A stretch of 64,000 nucleotides of DNA, taken from contig NC_079246.1 in the NCBI RefSeq assembly GCF_028009165.1, positions 3,596,001 through 3,660,000 on the forward strand. The letters run 5' to 3'. The notes under the pieces are model-generated. The model did no database searches and was not told the origin of the DNA. It saw only the letters and a program-made list of their open reading frames with translations. The stretch is from Akanthomyces muscarius. Taxonomy: Eukaryota; Ascomycota; Sordariomycetes; Hypocreales; Cordycipitaceae. A program made the translations under genes and the position numbers. Shown here in pieces: positions 10,052 through 22,148 of the stretch (the first letter of the stretch is position 1; each line of letters opens with the position of its first letter).

Positions 10052-12051
10052 TTTGGAAAAGTGAGAAGAATCTTTGGAACGATGTCTTTGATCGCAAGGC
10101 AGTCAATTGGCTGTCAACGGACTTGAAAAAATCGTTGCCTGTTACCTGGAGACGAAATTGAGTAGTGAGTGATAAGGGAGTTAATGAATTCACTTGCGAC
10201 AAGTTCTGGCGCCATATATACGCAGTACGCACAGGTGGTGTCAGTGGTCCATTTTGGCCATGACGCTTTTCATTGCTGCCACATTTAATTCGTAGTTTGT
10301 AAGCGATGACTATGACGCGATGTACGACAGTCAACATTTTGCAATCTAATCTACATGGGGACGCATCGCTTTCCGCTCTGCATGGCTTCCACTCAACGTA
10401 TGCATCGGGTTTCTCATCAATCATTAAAGTTCGATAGACTGCTTTCGGCACTCTCAGCTTGTGCACTCCTAGTTCCAACATGGCAACTGCCCCAGAATGG
10501 AGCCAGACTTGCCCGTCAGTCTTGAACCGGCTATCCAGGACTTACATCATGCCTCTGCCTATTGACCACTCTGGCGTGGCTGCCAAGGCTTTAGCACTCT
10601 TGTCTTTGACCTGAGGTCCACGCCGCGCCACGCCGAGAGGATAGTAGCGAAAATGCGTGAACTAGCCGAGAGCGAAATTTTACCCAACATTCGTTTTACA
10701 GCAGATATACGTAATTAAGAAGTGGCTCAGGAGCTAGCCCAGCCAGTCTTGTACGGCAGCTACCGTCGTTGAGATCGTACGATGGAGCTACTGCGGCTAT
10801 AAGCAGGGCCAGTCGCCCATTATCCGATGGCGCCAAGAAACAGCTCGTAAGGTCAGGCGTATTGAAAGAATTTGCAGGTTACATACCGCGGGCGGAGCTG
10901 GACGAAGTGGGTGAGCGACGGCCCGAGTCGCGACGCCCGTGTCGGTATTGTCTTCTTCTGGCGTAGATGCCTCACAGACTTGGGTTCCATAGATATCATG
11001 TACTCCTGTTGGACTGAACTAAATTAAATCTAGAATGATGCAAGAGCCGGCGCGTGCAACGCGAATTTAAAGAGCATAATAGAGCCCCTGTTCGCTGATA
11101 GCTGAAAATTGTAAGTGGTTTCCTATCGTCCGTTGATATGAATGCGATATTGTACACTGCTGGCAAAGTGTCTGTGACATATCGTCAAAAGGCGAGGTTT
11201 GGTAGAGGCTCCAATTTACAGCAAATGACGACACGTATTAAACTCGTTTGTTGGTAATTCTTATTGGATGAAGGCAAGTGACCGCTTCGATTCGGTTGCC
11301 GACAGCCCGCAGAAATTGAGTTCCGCGGCGTTCCGTGGACAGGCGACGTTCCGCGGAGCGCTTTTCTTGGAAAACGGCCCAACTGCAACAACCAGTAAAT
11401 ACCGACCCGTCTTTAGCCCTACCATTTTACACAAGAACCGCCAGGGGGTCAAGCCATTGAGGCGGTGGTCTGCCTCCGTCCTCGCCATGCCAAGACCTAT
11501 TGAAATCCGTGATTGCTCATATCAAAGACTACTGTAGGCCAGAAACAGACTTCAAGTGTGAAAAGGCGTGAAAAGTTTGGTACTTGTGCCAAGTCAACTT
11601 GCGACGTACCTTGATTCCAGTGTCTTATCAAAAAGGAAAAATACGTTCGTACGTACCGAAATGAGAACGGTCTAGTTTTCACGGCACGGTCTCGACAGCG
11701 AGGATGCAGCTATGAGACGGGGAAAGCCCATCTTTTAGGCCGGCTGTACATTACATGGGTGCTTTGAATGATGCTATTCAATGATCTAGATACCGGCGTA
11801 ACTACGAGATAGGCCAGTGTCGAGGAATCTGCCCTCTTGAGACGGCCTTTACGATGCATGCTTTGGCATTGGAAAGAAGAGACATTACTAATATTCAATC
11901 TATGGTGGAACTTGCTATCACCCCAATTAATTATCCCTGCGAGGGAAAGTGAGCTTGGGATGCACGGGAGTCAGCTATCTGCGCCGCAGCCGCCGCGACT
12001 CGGACCGTAGCAGTCGACTTAGCTCCTCAGGTACGCGACGGAGCCCTGCCC
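10052..12051. other. 2-kb non-coding stretch
   Basis: Only short unconvincing open frames are present, in all directions, with no recognisable domain. The right-hand end lies behind the 3' end of the coiled-coil gene; the left 200 bases should be the promoter of the sulfatase-like gene. No repeat or transposon relic was recognised. Confidence 0.4.
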
Positions 12052-13618
12052 TCACGACACGGCCAACGAATTTCGTCTTTTTTTTTGCGTCGTCGATTGC
12101 CGTCGCAAGCCCTGTCTTGCCATCTTGTACGTCGACTCCTCGTCTGCCACTTCCTCATCGGCCTCGCGGATCTGCGCCTTGGTCAAGACATACCCGCAGC
12201 AGACAATCTCGGGGTCGTCTTCGTCGGGGGTGAGCGCCATAAAGACTGGCCAGACCACTTTGGCCACTTGCTTCTTGCTCAGTGACGCTGGATTGTACTG
12301 CTGCGTCTGAGCTGTCCCCGCCGGCTGCTTTGGCGTATTTGCTTGGGACTTGCTGTTCTGGCTGATGCTTGCCGCGCCAATTGTGGTGGACTTTTTCTCG
12401 AGTGGCACAGCACGCCAGTCCTCTGGTACCTGGAACAGAAAGACGGCCTCAATCTTATTCTCTATTTCCAACGCCAAACTCCACGCCTCGGCCGCACCTT
12501 CGCAGAGCAGGCGCACTTTTTCCTCGAGTCTCGCCCGTGGAGCCCACGGCTCCAGCGCATCGACAATATCGCCAACAGCGCTGGCAATGCCGCCGCTTTG
12601 CATGGCGCGCTGTTTGTTGTCTGGAAGCTCCTTGAAAAGTCGCAGCAGAACAGCACGCACGTAAGCCTCGTGCTCTGCGTCTTCAACTGCCAGGTGGCGA
12701 AGCACGCGATGTAGATTGCCGTCCGGGTCCACGAGAGCCTGCTGAAAGACGTATTTGGCAAGCGCTTCACCCGTTACGGCGAGAGCGGCGACGACACGCA
12801 TCTGTTTCGCCGCTGACGAGTTGGATGCTGGCAGTGGGATACCCAGCTTTTCTATGGCGGCCACAGGCGCCGCGTCTGCCGCCACGTCGATAGTCAACTC
12901 GGCCTTGTACAAGTCCAGAAATCGATGGAAGATATCGGACAGTGCCACCTTGCTGCAATCAAAGTATTAGCCGTATTTCGACACCTTCGGAACTACCAAG
13001 AACGGCCCGCGGAGGAACACACATCTGTGCCTTGGCATCTGCCACCGGCTGCAGTGGAACAACAAAAGACTGGAGGGTGGCAAGGGACGCATTCGCATTC
13101 GTCAACTCCAGTTTGTTGCGAGCCATGTCCTGCTTCGCCGTCTGCAAGCTGCTGCTCAAAGCCGTACGACTCGACTTTTCCTTGTCAAGCTCCTCCTTGG
13201 TCTTTTCGTACAGCGTCTGCTGGCGACTTATCTCGGCAGACTTTTTCTTGATGGTTTCGACCTGCGTCAGGATGCTTTTCTCCTGATCCTTGATCTGGCG
13301 GTCCAGCGTCTCGGCCTTTGTCTCTGCGCTTCGCAAGCTTTGCACCTTGTCCTTTTGATCCTGCAGTTCACGCAGGACAATGTTCCTATCGGCATCCCAT
13401 TTGTTACGCTGCTCGGCAATCGAGGCCAAATTGGTCCGATTCGCCACTTCGAGGTCGGAGTTTCGCTTCAGCAGCTGTTCGTTTTCAATGTCAATTTGCA
13501 GCAGCCTCTTGAGTACCGGACTCGACGAGACGAGGCTGATGGCGTCCAGTGACGGGTCCAAACCGTTGGACGATGGCCCATTTTCCTCTTTGGGGGGTTT
13601 CGCTCGTTGTGATGGCAT
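12052..13618 (-). CDS. Coiled-coil protein of unknown function
   Basis: Two exons (13618-13023 and 12952-12052) encode 498 residues. The 70-nt intron has a GTGTGT donor, a GCTAATAC branch and a TTGCAG acceptor; the joined frame reads AKAQI/KVALSDIF. Residues about 40-190 are rich in Glu, Lys, Gln and Leu with heptad character, predicting a long coiled coil. Residues 200-420 form an Ala/Leu-rich helical domain. The C-terminal 70 residues are basic (QKKRRNS near the end) and may act in nuclear localisation. I do not recognise a named family. A structural role, for instance in a nuclear or cytoskeletal assembly, is possible but is not shown by the sequence. Confidence 0.75.
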
Positions 13619-14438
13619 AACTGCGTAGATGGTGGCCTAACGATTTAAGCGGATATGAGAATACGCGAGCCCCAACGGCTGCTCTTGTATAGAACCGCTG
13701 TGGTTCGCATCGTTCGCATCGAAGTCGCTACTCGGTGGGTAGTGGTTCTGTCATTGGTTGCAGTGATATGCTGTCTCAGCGCCAAAATCCGAAGGCGAGT
13801 AGTATTGAGGGGTTCCGCCAGTCATTCGCCAGTCTCAGCGCCAAAGGATCAGCTGAACAGCTTGCATACATAGCGGTAGGCCACTGCAGCTTCCACCGCA
13901 TGTATAGCTGCTACTTCCACCAAAAAACCCAGGGTCAAAGCTGCAGGGTGATGTGTACAGAGACTGAGTACGTGTCGCCGCCGGGGGCCATAGCCAATCA
14001 CCCAGTGCAGTAATGACAGGGGCTGGCGGCGGCTGCGCAGCCTCGGTGGACATCTGCAGCTTGCAGATCAGAGGCATTGACAGCTATGGGCACTGGGAAT
14101 ACGCGGAGACGAAAACAAAGAACGCCATGGGAATGTCGGGCGATTACCTCCGCAGGCAACTCACGAGCTAGGAAGAACGACCCTGAGTACCGAAGAAAAA
14201 TACGTATGCATTACGCCAAACGCCATGTGGCCCAAATTAGTAACCAGCCCAGTACACTACTAGGAAAAGTACAGAATGCCCCGTGGTTCTACTGGGTTTT
14301 GACAAACCCTCCATCTAGACCCTTACCTAAGCCTCCATTATAGTCGTCTTACCCTGTAATGTCTTGCGATTCTCGACCGCACCTGTAAACTTGAATCTAT
14401 TCGAGTTGCCGTGGGTCAGGCGTGAGCAGCAAAACTGC
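13619..14438. other. Intergenic region upstream of the coiled-coil gene
   Basis: The region holds the promoter of the leftward coiled-coil gene and the 3' flank of the leftward Mpv17-family gene. A 13-base word, TCTCAGCGCCAAA, occurs twice, near 13773 and 13835. No gene is supported. Confidence 0.4.
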
Positions 14439-15217
14439 TTACTCGCTGCTGTTGTTGAGAGACAGGTATGCAGTCCAGGCAATACCGACAGTCGAGACAA
14501 ATGGCTACCACCGGTTAGCTGCAGACATAGACAGGGACGTAACGGACTTACCAGCTGGTACTGCACAGGCATCAGACGAAAGTTGACGAGCTGCACAGCC
14601 GGCCACACGACATAGTTGGCCTTGAGTGTCGGCACATACATGTCGCGAAGCTTGTTGCTGATGGCACGGCGGCCACCACCTTCCGCCACTGTCATGGCGC
14701 TAAAGAAGAGAGCCACACCAAAGGGCGCGAAAACAATCTGGTCAAAGGCCACGCGCTTCAGGGCTGGGCCAAAGGAGCTCGTCTTGGACATGGGGAAGAG
14801 GCGCTCGAGCAGCTTGAACCAGCGGAACTGGATAGGCGCGACGCAGAAGCCGTAGCCCATGAAGCGGGTCAGACGCTCAAAGTCGAACGCCGGCGGCATG
14901 CCGGTGTTGGGGCCGAAGCTACCGAGCGAGTCCTTCTCGTAATAGGGGCTCTTGCGGCCGAGTTCGTGGATTTCGACGGTGACGGTTTCGTCCTTGCCGC
15001 CGCCGGGCTTGCGGACGACGCGGTGGCGAAAAGCCGTGATGACCTGAGCGACAGTATCGGCGATGCCACCGAGGAGGGCGTTGGTCACCATCATGGTGAT
15101 GACTGACAATGTTAGCTTTATTTGACGCTCGAAATTGATGGAGATTTCGGTCGGCATACGTGGTCGCTCCTCGTACGAGGCATTGAACCTCGCCGTCAAT
15201 CGGGCGGCCAGCGCCAT
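14439..15217 (-). CDS. Mpv17/PMP22 family membrane protein
   Basis: Exons 15217-15160, 15102-14552 and 14504-14439 encode 224 residues. The first intron (57 nt) is a multiple of three and would be silently read through, but its GTATGC donor, GCTAAC branch and TCAG acceptor, and the family-like join YEERPLITMMVTN, support splicing. The C-terminus after splicing reads PFVSTVGIAWTAYLS, typical of the family. Mpv17 relatives are four-helix proteins of the inner mitochondrial or peroxisomal membrane, some forming channels. MALAARLTARF fits the family N-terminus. An in-frame upstream extension exists: a possible exon 15425-15354 joined at 15250 would add 35 residues, so the start is not certain. 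Confidence 0.85.
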
Positions 15218-16298
15218 TTCGATAAGGAGGATAAGAGTATGCAGGAGAGGCTGTGTCAAAAGACAAGTTATTAGCAATTGGATTGTGAGTCGACGTTTGA
15301 TGAATGCGATGGTGCGTGCGCCGATGATGACGGAATAGAGATGGCAGCGTCACCAGTCGAGGCAGCGGAGCCAGGGCGGCGTTAGCGCCTGGCCGATAGA
15401 GAGAGATAACGCACAATTCGGCCAAAGATATATCTGTTGACAGCGGAAGACCTCAAGGGCGAGTCCCAAGTCATGCTGGGCGATTCAAATAAATGCGTAT
15501 CTGCGAAACTTCAAGGTGCAAGAATTAACTGTCGGGGTCGGGAGTAGCGGAAGGCTTAGTTGGCCTTGGCCTCGGGCGGGAGCGATGACGAAAGCGGCGT
15601 GGGCGGGCGACAGAGTCAGCGGGCGACTATTTGAAGCTGGATGAAATGGCAAATATAGCAAAACAAAGAACCCGATGAAAATGTCGGATGGTCTGAATGG
15701 CAAGTAGCGAAATAGGCCGTACTCCGTACAGACCGATGGATGAGGATGTCGGGAGAAGAAAGTCGGGGTCGCGTGAGGTGTGGCGGAGGATTTGTGGCTG
15801 CGTCATGCAGGGTTGAGGGGCGGAGGGCTGCCTGTACAGCGGCCACTCCACTGGAACAAGTCCTGTAACGCGAAACTTTAGCGCTGTGATCCCCCTGTTC
15901 CCCTCTTTTCGGCTTGTGGCCCCTTGTGGCTTAGGCCGCTTGGTGATTCTCCTCCCAGTCCAGCACAAGGGGCAAAGATCGAACCACACGTCGAACCAGA
16001 CGAGTTAAAATAAATAGAAAAATTCCACGACAAACTTGATATACCAAAGTCATAATGATAATTGTTCAACAATTTGATTCCTCTATTTACAGTTCTACCA
16101 ACATCATTGCTCCGTCCTCTCGGAAGCTGATACGTCACTGTGTCAATACAGTGGATATGCCCCTGAAGCTCGTAGCAGTGGCCAGTAGTTTATTTCCGTC
16201 AGCCACTGATGTGCTCGCCAGCCACAATAAACGACAGAGCGCCCGCCAGCCGCTCAACCCTGCAACAAACAGAGACAGCCTGATAAACCAACGTCCGC
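15218..16298. other. Non-coding region between the Mpv17-family and GH25 genes
   Basis: This region contains the Mpv17-family promoter, possibly an extra 5' exon (15425-15354), and the 3' flank of the lysozyme gene. Remaining open frames are short and unconvincing. Confidence 0.4.
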
Positions 16299-17092
16299 CT
16301 AACCACCACGAGCAATCTTCTGCAGCTGCGCGTACGCTCCGTTGAAAATCTGCGAATCGCCGCCGTACGCGTACTTGTCGCTGTTCTGCCAGAAAGTCTG
16401 GAACGGCCAGCCGTTGGGGATCTCGCCTACGCTGCTCGAGTACCGGGCCAGGCTCAGCGGGCACTTTTGGCCAAACGCAGGGCTGTTGCCCGTGCACGTC
16501 TTCCACCAGTCGGTCGTGGTGTAGATGATGGGGTACTGCGTCGTCTTGGATTTATAGTGCTCGACAAAGTCGCTGATCCAGTTGACCATGGCGCTCTGCG
16601 AGAGGCCATAGCAGGTGGCTCCGTACGGGTTGTACTCGATGTCGAGCATGCCCTGCATACGTCAGACCAGCACTAACGCGACGGTTCAGTTGATGAAATG
16701 ACAGGACTTACCGGCAAAGTGATGCCGTCACCGCTCCAGCCGCCGCCATGGGCCAGAAAGTAGTCGGCCTGTGCGGCGCCAGACGAACGGTCAGGAAGCG
16801 CAAAGTGGTAGCCGCCGCGGATGAAGCCAGCCTTGGTGGCACCAGGGTACTGCGAGCCGAAGCTGGACGAGATGTAACCAGTTCCCTCGGTGGCCTATCT
16901 TGTCAGCATCGTCTGTGATTCGGATGGTCCGCTGCAGCATACCTTGATCATGACAAAGCGGGCACCGCTGCTGTAGGCCGCACCCCAGTTGACAGTGGGC
17001 TGGTAGCCAGAGACGTCGAAGCCCTGCACCGTGGCAGAAGCGACAGAAGCAAGGCCGGCGATGCCAGCGACAATGGATGAGAATGACTTCAT
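16299..17092 (-). CDS. Secreted GH25 lysozyme (Ch-type N,O-diacetylmuramidase)
   Basis: Three exons (17092-16943, 16894-16712, 16652-16299) encode 228 residues. A signal peptide covers about residues 1-20, followed directly by QGFDVSGYQP, the GH25 start with D26. The catalytic pair appears as LDIEYN with D115 and E117. The rest is the single (beta/alpha) barrel domain with no cell-wall-binding repeats, as in small fungal muramidases. The enzyme hydrolyses beta-1,4 bonds between N-acetylmuramic acid and N-acetylglucosamine of bacterial peptidoglycan. Because fungi lack this polymer, a role against or feeding on bacteria is inferred. A TATAAATA box lies 57 bp upstream. Introns show GT-AG borders and in-frame joins. 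Confidence 0.93.
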
Positions 17093-17148
17093 TTTGGTTG
17101 CTGTTGCGATACAGTCTCCTCACCAATCCAGACGGGACGACGCTGCCG

Positions 17149-17156
17149 TATTTATA
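17149..17156 (-). promoter_or_regulatory. TATA box of the GH25 lysozyme gene
   Basis: TATAAATA on the minus strand lies 57 bp upstream of the lysozyme ATG, a spacing usual for a fungal TATA promoter with a short leader. Confidence 0.5.
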
Positions 17157-18651
17157 CTTCATTCTTCGGCACTCTCCGCTGACACTGAGAGGCCGTTTAC
17201 TTATAAATGCAACCCCAAAACAACTTATCGACTTGATTCCGCCGATACCCCTGCGCCTCGATCCAAGTCCTGACCGACCGTGGGGAACCCCAACAGCCAC
17301 TCAGACTGCAAGTGCCGCCGGCATCTATCTCCTTACTCTAGAACCAGACCGGAAACGTGCTACCATCGGCTCAATCATAGGCCACAGTTGGTGGGACGGC
17401 AACGCTACAGGAATCGCGGCTGAACATGGTCGGTGGGCCCGTGAACGAGCAGAGCGAGCATTGCGACGCGCATTATCTTTGCTCCGCTGTAGTTTCCGCT
17501 GCAGTTTCCGGCAGTAAATGCTAGTAGCACTCGATTTGGACTGACACAGGTCTTTGTGACGCTTTTAGCTACGCCAGCTAATTCCAAAAGGCCGGCCAAC
17601 AAGCATTGCAGAGATCAGCCGTCAATGAACGGGAGATTGCCTGAATATCACCTCGCTAATCAGCAATTCAAAACGAACCCCAAGTACAACTCCCCGCCCC
17701 GGCGCAAAAGCCCCCAGGAGCGCCGGCAGATCGCCTCGCTAGCGTCGATGTATCCATGTCCCGTCTCCGTCCACAGTACCTTGGCAAAGCTGACATTCTT
17801 GGTCAGCGCTCCAATGGCGGCGCAATGTTTGAACAAAAAATGGCAGCTGAAAAAATGTAGAGGTAATTCATTTACAGTTCTGCCAAGCGAGAGTCAAGAC
17901 CGCCCAGGCATGACCGTTCAGCTCTGCGAGCTAATGTCGTGGGTGAGATTTCCGGCCCGCCTGTTTCCCACTAGCTCGTCCTCGCCATCGTTACCTCTGT
18001 ATTTCGTGGCGATGTGTGACACCGTGGCGGCGCCTCGTTGTCATTGTCACCTACCTCTTCTAGACACGGTCCTCGGGGGAACGATAACATGGCACCAGAT
18101 ATCACGGCATTCGCTGTTAGTGCCCCTGCGTTGAAGGTGCCGATCCCCTTGCTAGCTCTTCGCTTCAATGGAACCCGACCCTGCGGAGCTTGCCGATATG
18201 TGCTGGGGCGATGCTCAAAACGGAAATACACACCGCGCCTGGCCCTCACGAAGCACGGGCAAGAACACATATATCCGACGCATTCCCATTGACAGACATG
18301 TATTCATGATGGTTGAAAGCAGCAGCAATGCCGCGGTGGTGCGTTTCCACACCTGTGACGGCGACGGTGAGGGGTTAAAGTGACAGTTGCGGTAGGGCTG
18401 GGAGAAGTCGGCTCTGGACCAAAGCACCATCATTCACCCATAAATATGGCCAGGGCTCAGCGGCCTGGGTAGCGAAAGACCGTTGCAGTTGGTAGGCAGA
18501 CCTCTATTTAATTCACTCTATACCCTCAGCACAGTCCTCTGAGAGCCAGACATGCACGAGCTCACACATTGTTGAGTGGAGTTCTCTTCCATGATTCCAA
18601 CTCGAGCAAGACTTCGTGCTTATCACAAAATGGTACATCCCGTCAGCCATG
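17157..18651. other. Non-coding region
   Basis: The region lies between the lysozyme promoter and the 3' end of the SDR gene. A 192-codon open frame on the plus strand (17556-18134) has no recognisable domain or usual codon choice and is not called as a gene. Confidence 0.4.
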
Positions 18652-19560
18652 CTATTTCAAGGCGGCACCAACAAGCTCCCACGTGTGCTCGGCAATCTTG
18701 CCAATCTGCTTCTCTGTAAGGATAGGCTTGCTCTCAACCACCTTCCCCTTATTGTCGATGTAACTCCAGCGCGGCCTCTCTTTGTTGTCCCCAGCCGGTG
18801 TCGACACCTTTTCGACGCCATTCAGCAGGTACTCGGCACACGTAGCAGGCGATACTGTGGCAAGGGGAGCAAGCATCTTGGCGATGGAACCCAGATACCA
18901 CGGCATTTCTCTCATGAGACTCGTGTTGACGCCGCCAGGCCAGGCATGGATGAAGTGCCGCTTGGCGTTGGCGCCTTGCTGCTTTGCGCTTCCCTGTGCT
19001 TGTTGGGAGGCAAAATAATTGATCATGGCGTCGTTCATGACCATGCAGTGATTAGAGGCCGTGCCGAGGCTAAAATGCGTCTTAAGATCCAGGTCTTCCC
19101 AATGGACCTTGTCTGGGTTCCCGAATTTGCTGTCATAGACAATGACGACCTTGGCGTCCTCCTTGAGCGCTGGCAATAGCTCGCGGATGAGCAGTTGCTT
19201 GCCGTAGTAGTGCAGCGCCATCTTGCGATCGATGCCCTCGGGTGTCTCCGTCCTCCCAGCAATCGTCATTATTCCCTGAGTCATGATGAGAAAGTCAAGC
19301 TTGTTCGTCTCTGCAGCATGTACCTGCTGGCCCTGTGACGTCCCGGACAGCTGCTGCTTGAGCTTATCTGTAAAGTTCTTGATCTCTCGCATCGATGTTG
19401 CCTCGATGGGTTGAAATTCCATGTTGCCATGAGGGATGTGATCGGGCTTGGTACGTCCACCTATGATGACGGATGAGGTAGGTGATGAGGCTGCGATGCG
19501 GCACGCCATGCCGTAGCCAATGCCGCTTGTCCCGCCCACGACTAGCGCTCTTGTTGTCAT
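18652..19560 (-). CDS. Short-chain dehydrogenase/reductase-like protein
   Basis: This intronless gene encodes 302 residues. The N-terminal Rossmann motif GGTSGIGYG (residues 9-17) is that of the SDR superfamily and should bind NAD(P)H; GGR at about residue 34 fits an NADP preference. The usual catalytic Tyr-x-x-x-Lys is not evident after the central strand; the corresponding region reads HFSLGTASNH. Related fungal proteins are often annotated as retinol-dehydrogenase-like reductases. The reaction is unknown. The C-terminal ALK is not a canonical targeting signal. It has no evident operon-like partner: neighbours on both sides lie beyond 1.5 kb. Confidence 0.82.
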   Translation of the reverse strand: MTTRALVVGGTSGIGYGMACRIAASSPTSSVIIGGRTKPDHIPHGNMEFQPIEATSMREIKNFTDKLKQQLSGTSQGQQVHAAETNKLDFLIMTQGIMTIAGRTETPEGIDRKMALHYYGKQLLIRELLPALKEDAKVVIVYDSKFGNPDKVHWEDLDLKTHFSLGTASNHCMVMNDAMINYFASQQAQGSAKQQGANAKRHFIHAWPGGVNTSLMREMPWYLGSIAKMLAPLATVSPATCAEYLLNGVEKVSTPAGDNKERPRWSYIDNKGKVVESKPILTEKQIGKIAEHTWELVGAALK

Positions 19561-22148
19561 GATGCCTGGCTATTATTTAAAAAGCAAACTTAATGTTCCC
19601 GTTCATGTTACGAGGAGATAAAAAACATGGTCTAGATGGTTCGGAACATCGTTTTAGTGCAACCTTGTGGCATGCCGTCCCTGAACGTGTGCTGCGGCGG
19701 ACTTTATGAGACTTGCGGGCCGGCAACTCCGCCGCACATGACGGCGGCGGCGGACCAAGCCCCAAGCAGGCCTAGACGAATACGGTCAGGGTTCTAGAAG
19801 ATATAGTAGCTGATTCTATACCGCTGCAGCTGGTGATCCGATTCTCAGGCTCGCTCACCTGGTGGCTGCGCCGAAATGTGCAAATGCTGCAGCTTGTGGG
19901 AGCCTCCCTATACCAGACGCGTCATTGGGCGCATTTAGCCTTCTTCCCCTCATTATTTTCTCTCTAAAGCTCTGAATTTCTCTATTTTCTCTGGAGTTGG
20001 AGTTTGAAGCACAGAGAAGCGAAGCGCCATCATTACCACCGATCTGAGCGGCAGCATCTCGAATCTCATTCAGAAACGGTCGACTTGTCCCTTGCACATT
20101 CCTCGAGAATCAGCTACAAGTGCGATGTAAAGTACCTGGCCAAGCAGATACTCCGACGCGGCTACGTGAGTGTTCATTGCACACAGTCCTTTTTATCAGA
20201 TGACGTCAATTACATGAAAATACGGTGTAGCCAAAATTAACAAATCGCGTACTCTGGTGCCAACCTACAGCTCCCAAGGCGCCATCATTGGAGAGAGGAC
20301 TACATGCACACGACGCTGCGGTTGAGTTGCAAAGACGCTTACCTGGGCTGAAGAAATTGAAATGCGGTCGCAAAGTTGACGTCTACACATGGGATACGCA
20401 CCTTGACACAAAGAGCGCAGCTGATGATGCTTTCAACAAGAAAAATCAGTGTTGTGCTGCGACCTCGGTCTATCTCTCTTGGTGGCCATCCGCGCTTCGT
20501 CAATGGCGCATGGATGGAGGCCCACACCGGCTTGAAATATGTGCATCACAACAACAGCAAGCGGAATATGCTTTCAGCATCAGCGGATGTGAAACATTTG
20601 CAAAGTCTCGACAGTTGGCACACGAAGGTACCGTCGGCGATTCTCAATCAGCTACAGATGTCATGACGGCGCTGGCAGACTACTCGAGGACGAGACAAGC
20701 AGCAGACGCATCCCGTCCGCGAGTGAATTCTCATCCTAGCTTTTTGCCACTCAGGCTTTTCTCGCCTGTCTGATCACTTTCATGCACTCGTGCATGCAGA
20801 GTGCCGCGAGGCTGCAGCAGGAGCGGGTGTCTCAGCGGCTTGCAGTAGCCAATCGTAGCCCTGCCTACACATCATATAGAACCGTTATTTCCGGCTAAGC
20901 GAGCCTCACAGGACGAGAAGTCGCAGGCTAAATACCGTCATGGATAAGTCTCATTCTTGGTCTGCAGCCCAGCGAGGCTCATCAGCAGGCAGCTAGGAGG
21001 CAACAATAGCAAGGGTGATCAGCCCCTAGGGAGCCAGCCCCCACTGATCCGCATGCTGCGCATATGATTGTTGTCCACAAGCATCTTCCTGTGATACCTA
21101 CAAACCTTGCCCCCGCAAGAGGAAAGCATCGACAATCTCCTGGCGACGTTGGCCATAACGGCGCATTGGCGTCGTGCATCGGCGCAGCTCTGACTCGTCC
21201 GGAAGAAAATCGCCAAGCCAGCCACAGATCGCACGGGATCGAACCCGCCGTCTACGGATCTACCGTTTGCTTTCTCGTCCCAACGTTGTCGATCGCAGCT
21301 TGCTGAAACGCAAAGCTTACTTACCTTTTTGCACAGATATGATACTATTTACGGCATAATGATGCAAGACGGTTACAACTTTGTCGCACAATGCAGCAAC
21401 TAGCCCGATCAGCGGTCACACCCCGGGTCATGCTGGAAATAACCTTTCTCAACCACTGGCGTTTATAGGTGAGACATACAGCAACGGGATAGCCAACTAG
21501 TCTCAACCAACCGCAGACTAGACTAAGCTTTTCAGCAGGGTTGCGGCACGTTCCAGCGGCGCCGATCCACTAAGCGAAACGATCCATCACCAAGCCCGCA
21601 CGGCAACGCGGCACATAGTGAATGCGCCACGAGGAGAGAAGAGCTGAAAACCAGTAATTCGCAAAGGCATGCGGGGGACCTTGGAAACAGGTGATGCTCC
21701 AAGTTGATTTCGAGCGGAGTCACCCACAGCGGCAACCCAGCAGACCTTTGATTGAAGCTTGTGAAACAGGCCTTGTTAGCTCACACTATGGGCAGGAGCT
21801 GACGTCAGTGTTGGCACTGATACCGGTATCGTGTAGCGATTGTCGCCAACGTGGAGAGGTGTGTGGTGCGCGACTGGACGATATAGAGTTTTGCGATAAC
21901 CAGTCATATGCAGCTACGATGCGACTTTGGACATGCTTTTGACCAGCGATCTTCCACTAGCTTGCGTCATCCTCATCTGGCGACCTCATTGCCAGCGCAT
22001 GCGGATGCAGCCGTTACGTTATTTATTATATGAGTCTAGTTTCAAGACTGGTATAAGAAGGACACGCCTCGTCAATTTTCCAAGTTGCGGTTTGCAGCAC
22101 TAGTCAACAGACTACACAACTCAATTACGCAACACCAAGACGAACATC
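19561..22148. other. 2.6-kb non-coding region
   Basis: This is the longest gene-poor stretch in the window. Two perfect TGACGTCA palindromes lie at 20201-20208 and 21800-21807. A 161-codon open frame (20288-20773, plus) has no recognisable features. The right 150 bases include a TATAA element near 22051, the likely promoter of the protease gene. No transposon terminal repeats were recognised. Confidence 0.4.

Noticed and set aside
10020..10481. 153-codon minus-strand frame overlapping the start of the sulfatase-like gene
   Set aside because: It overlaps the first codons of a well supported gene in another frame and looks like chance.
17556..18134. 192-codon open frame on the plus strand
   Set aside because: The composition is irregular (Ser/Pro/Arg/Cys), no family is recognisable and the region shows no third-codon-position bias.
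20288..20773. 161-codon plus-strand frame
   Set aside because: No family resemblance, and the reading frame shows no codon bias; regarded as a chance frame in a gene-poor block.
21220..21310. tRNA-like T-arm (GGGTTCGATCCCG on the minus strand)
   Set aside because: The T-loop comes out at six instead of seven bases and no consistent D-arm, anticodon arm or acceptor stem can be built around it.
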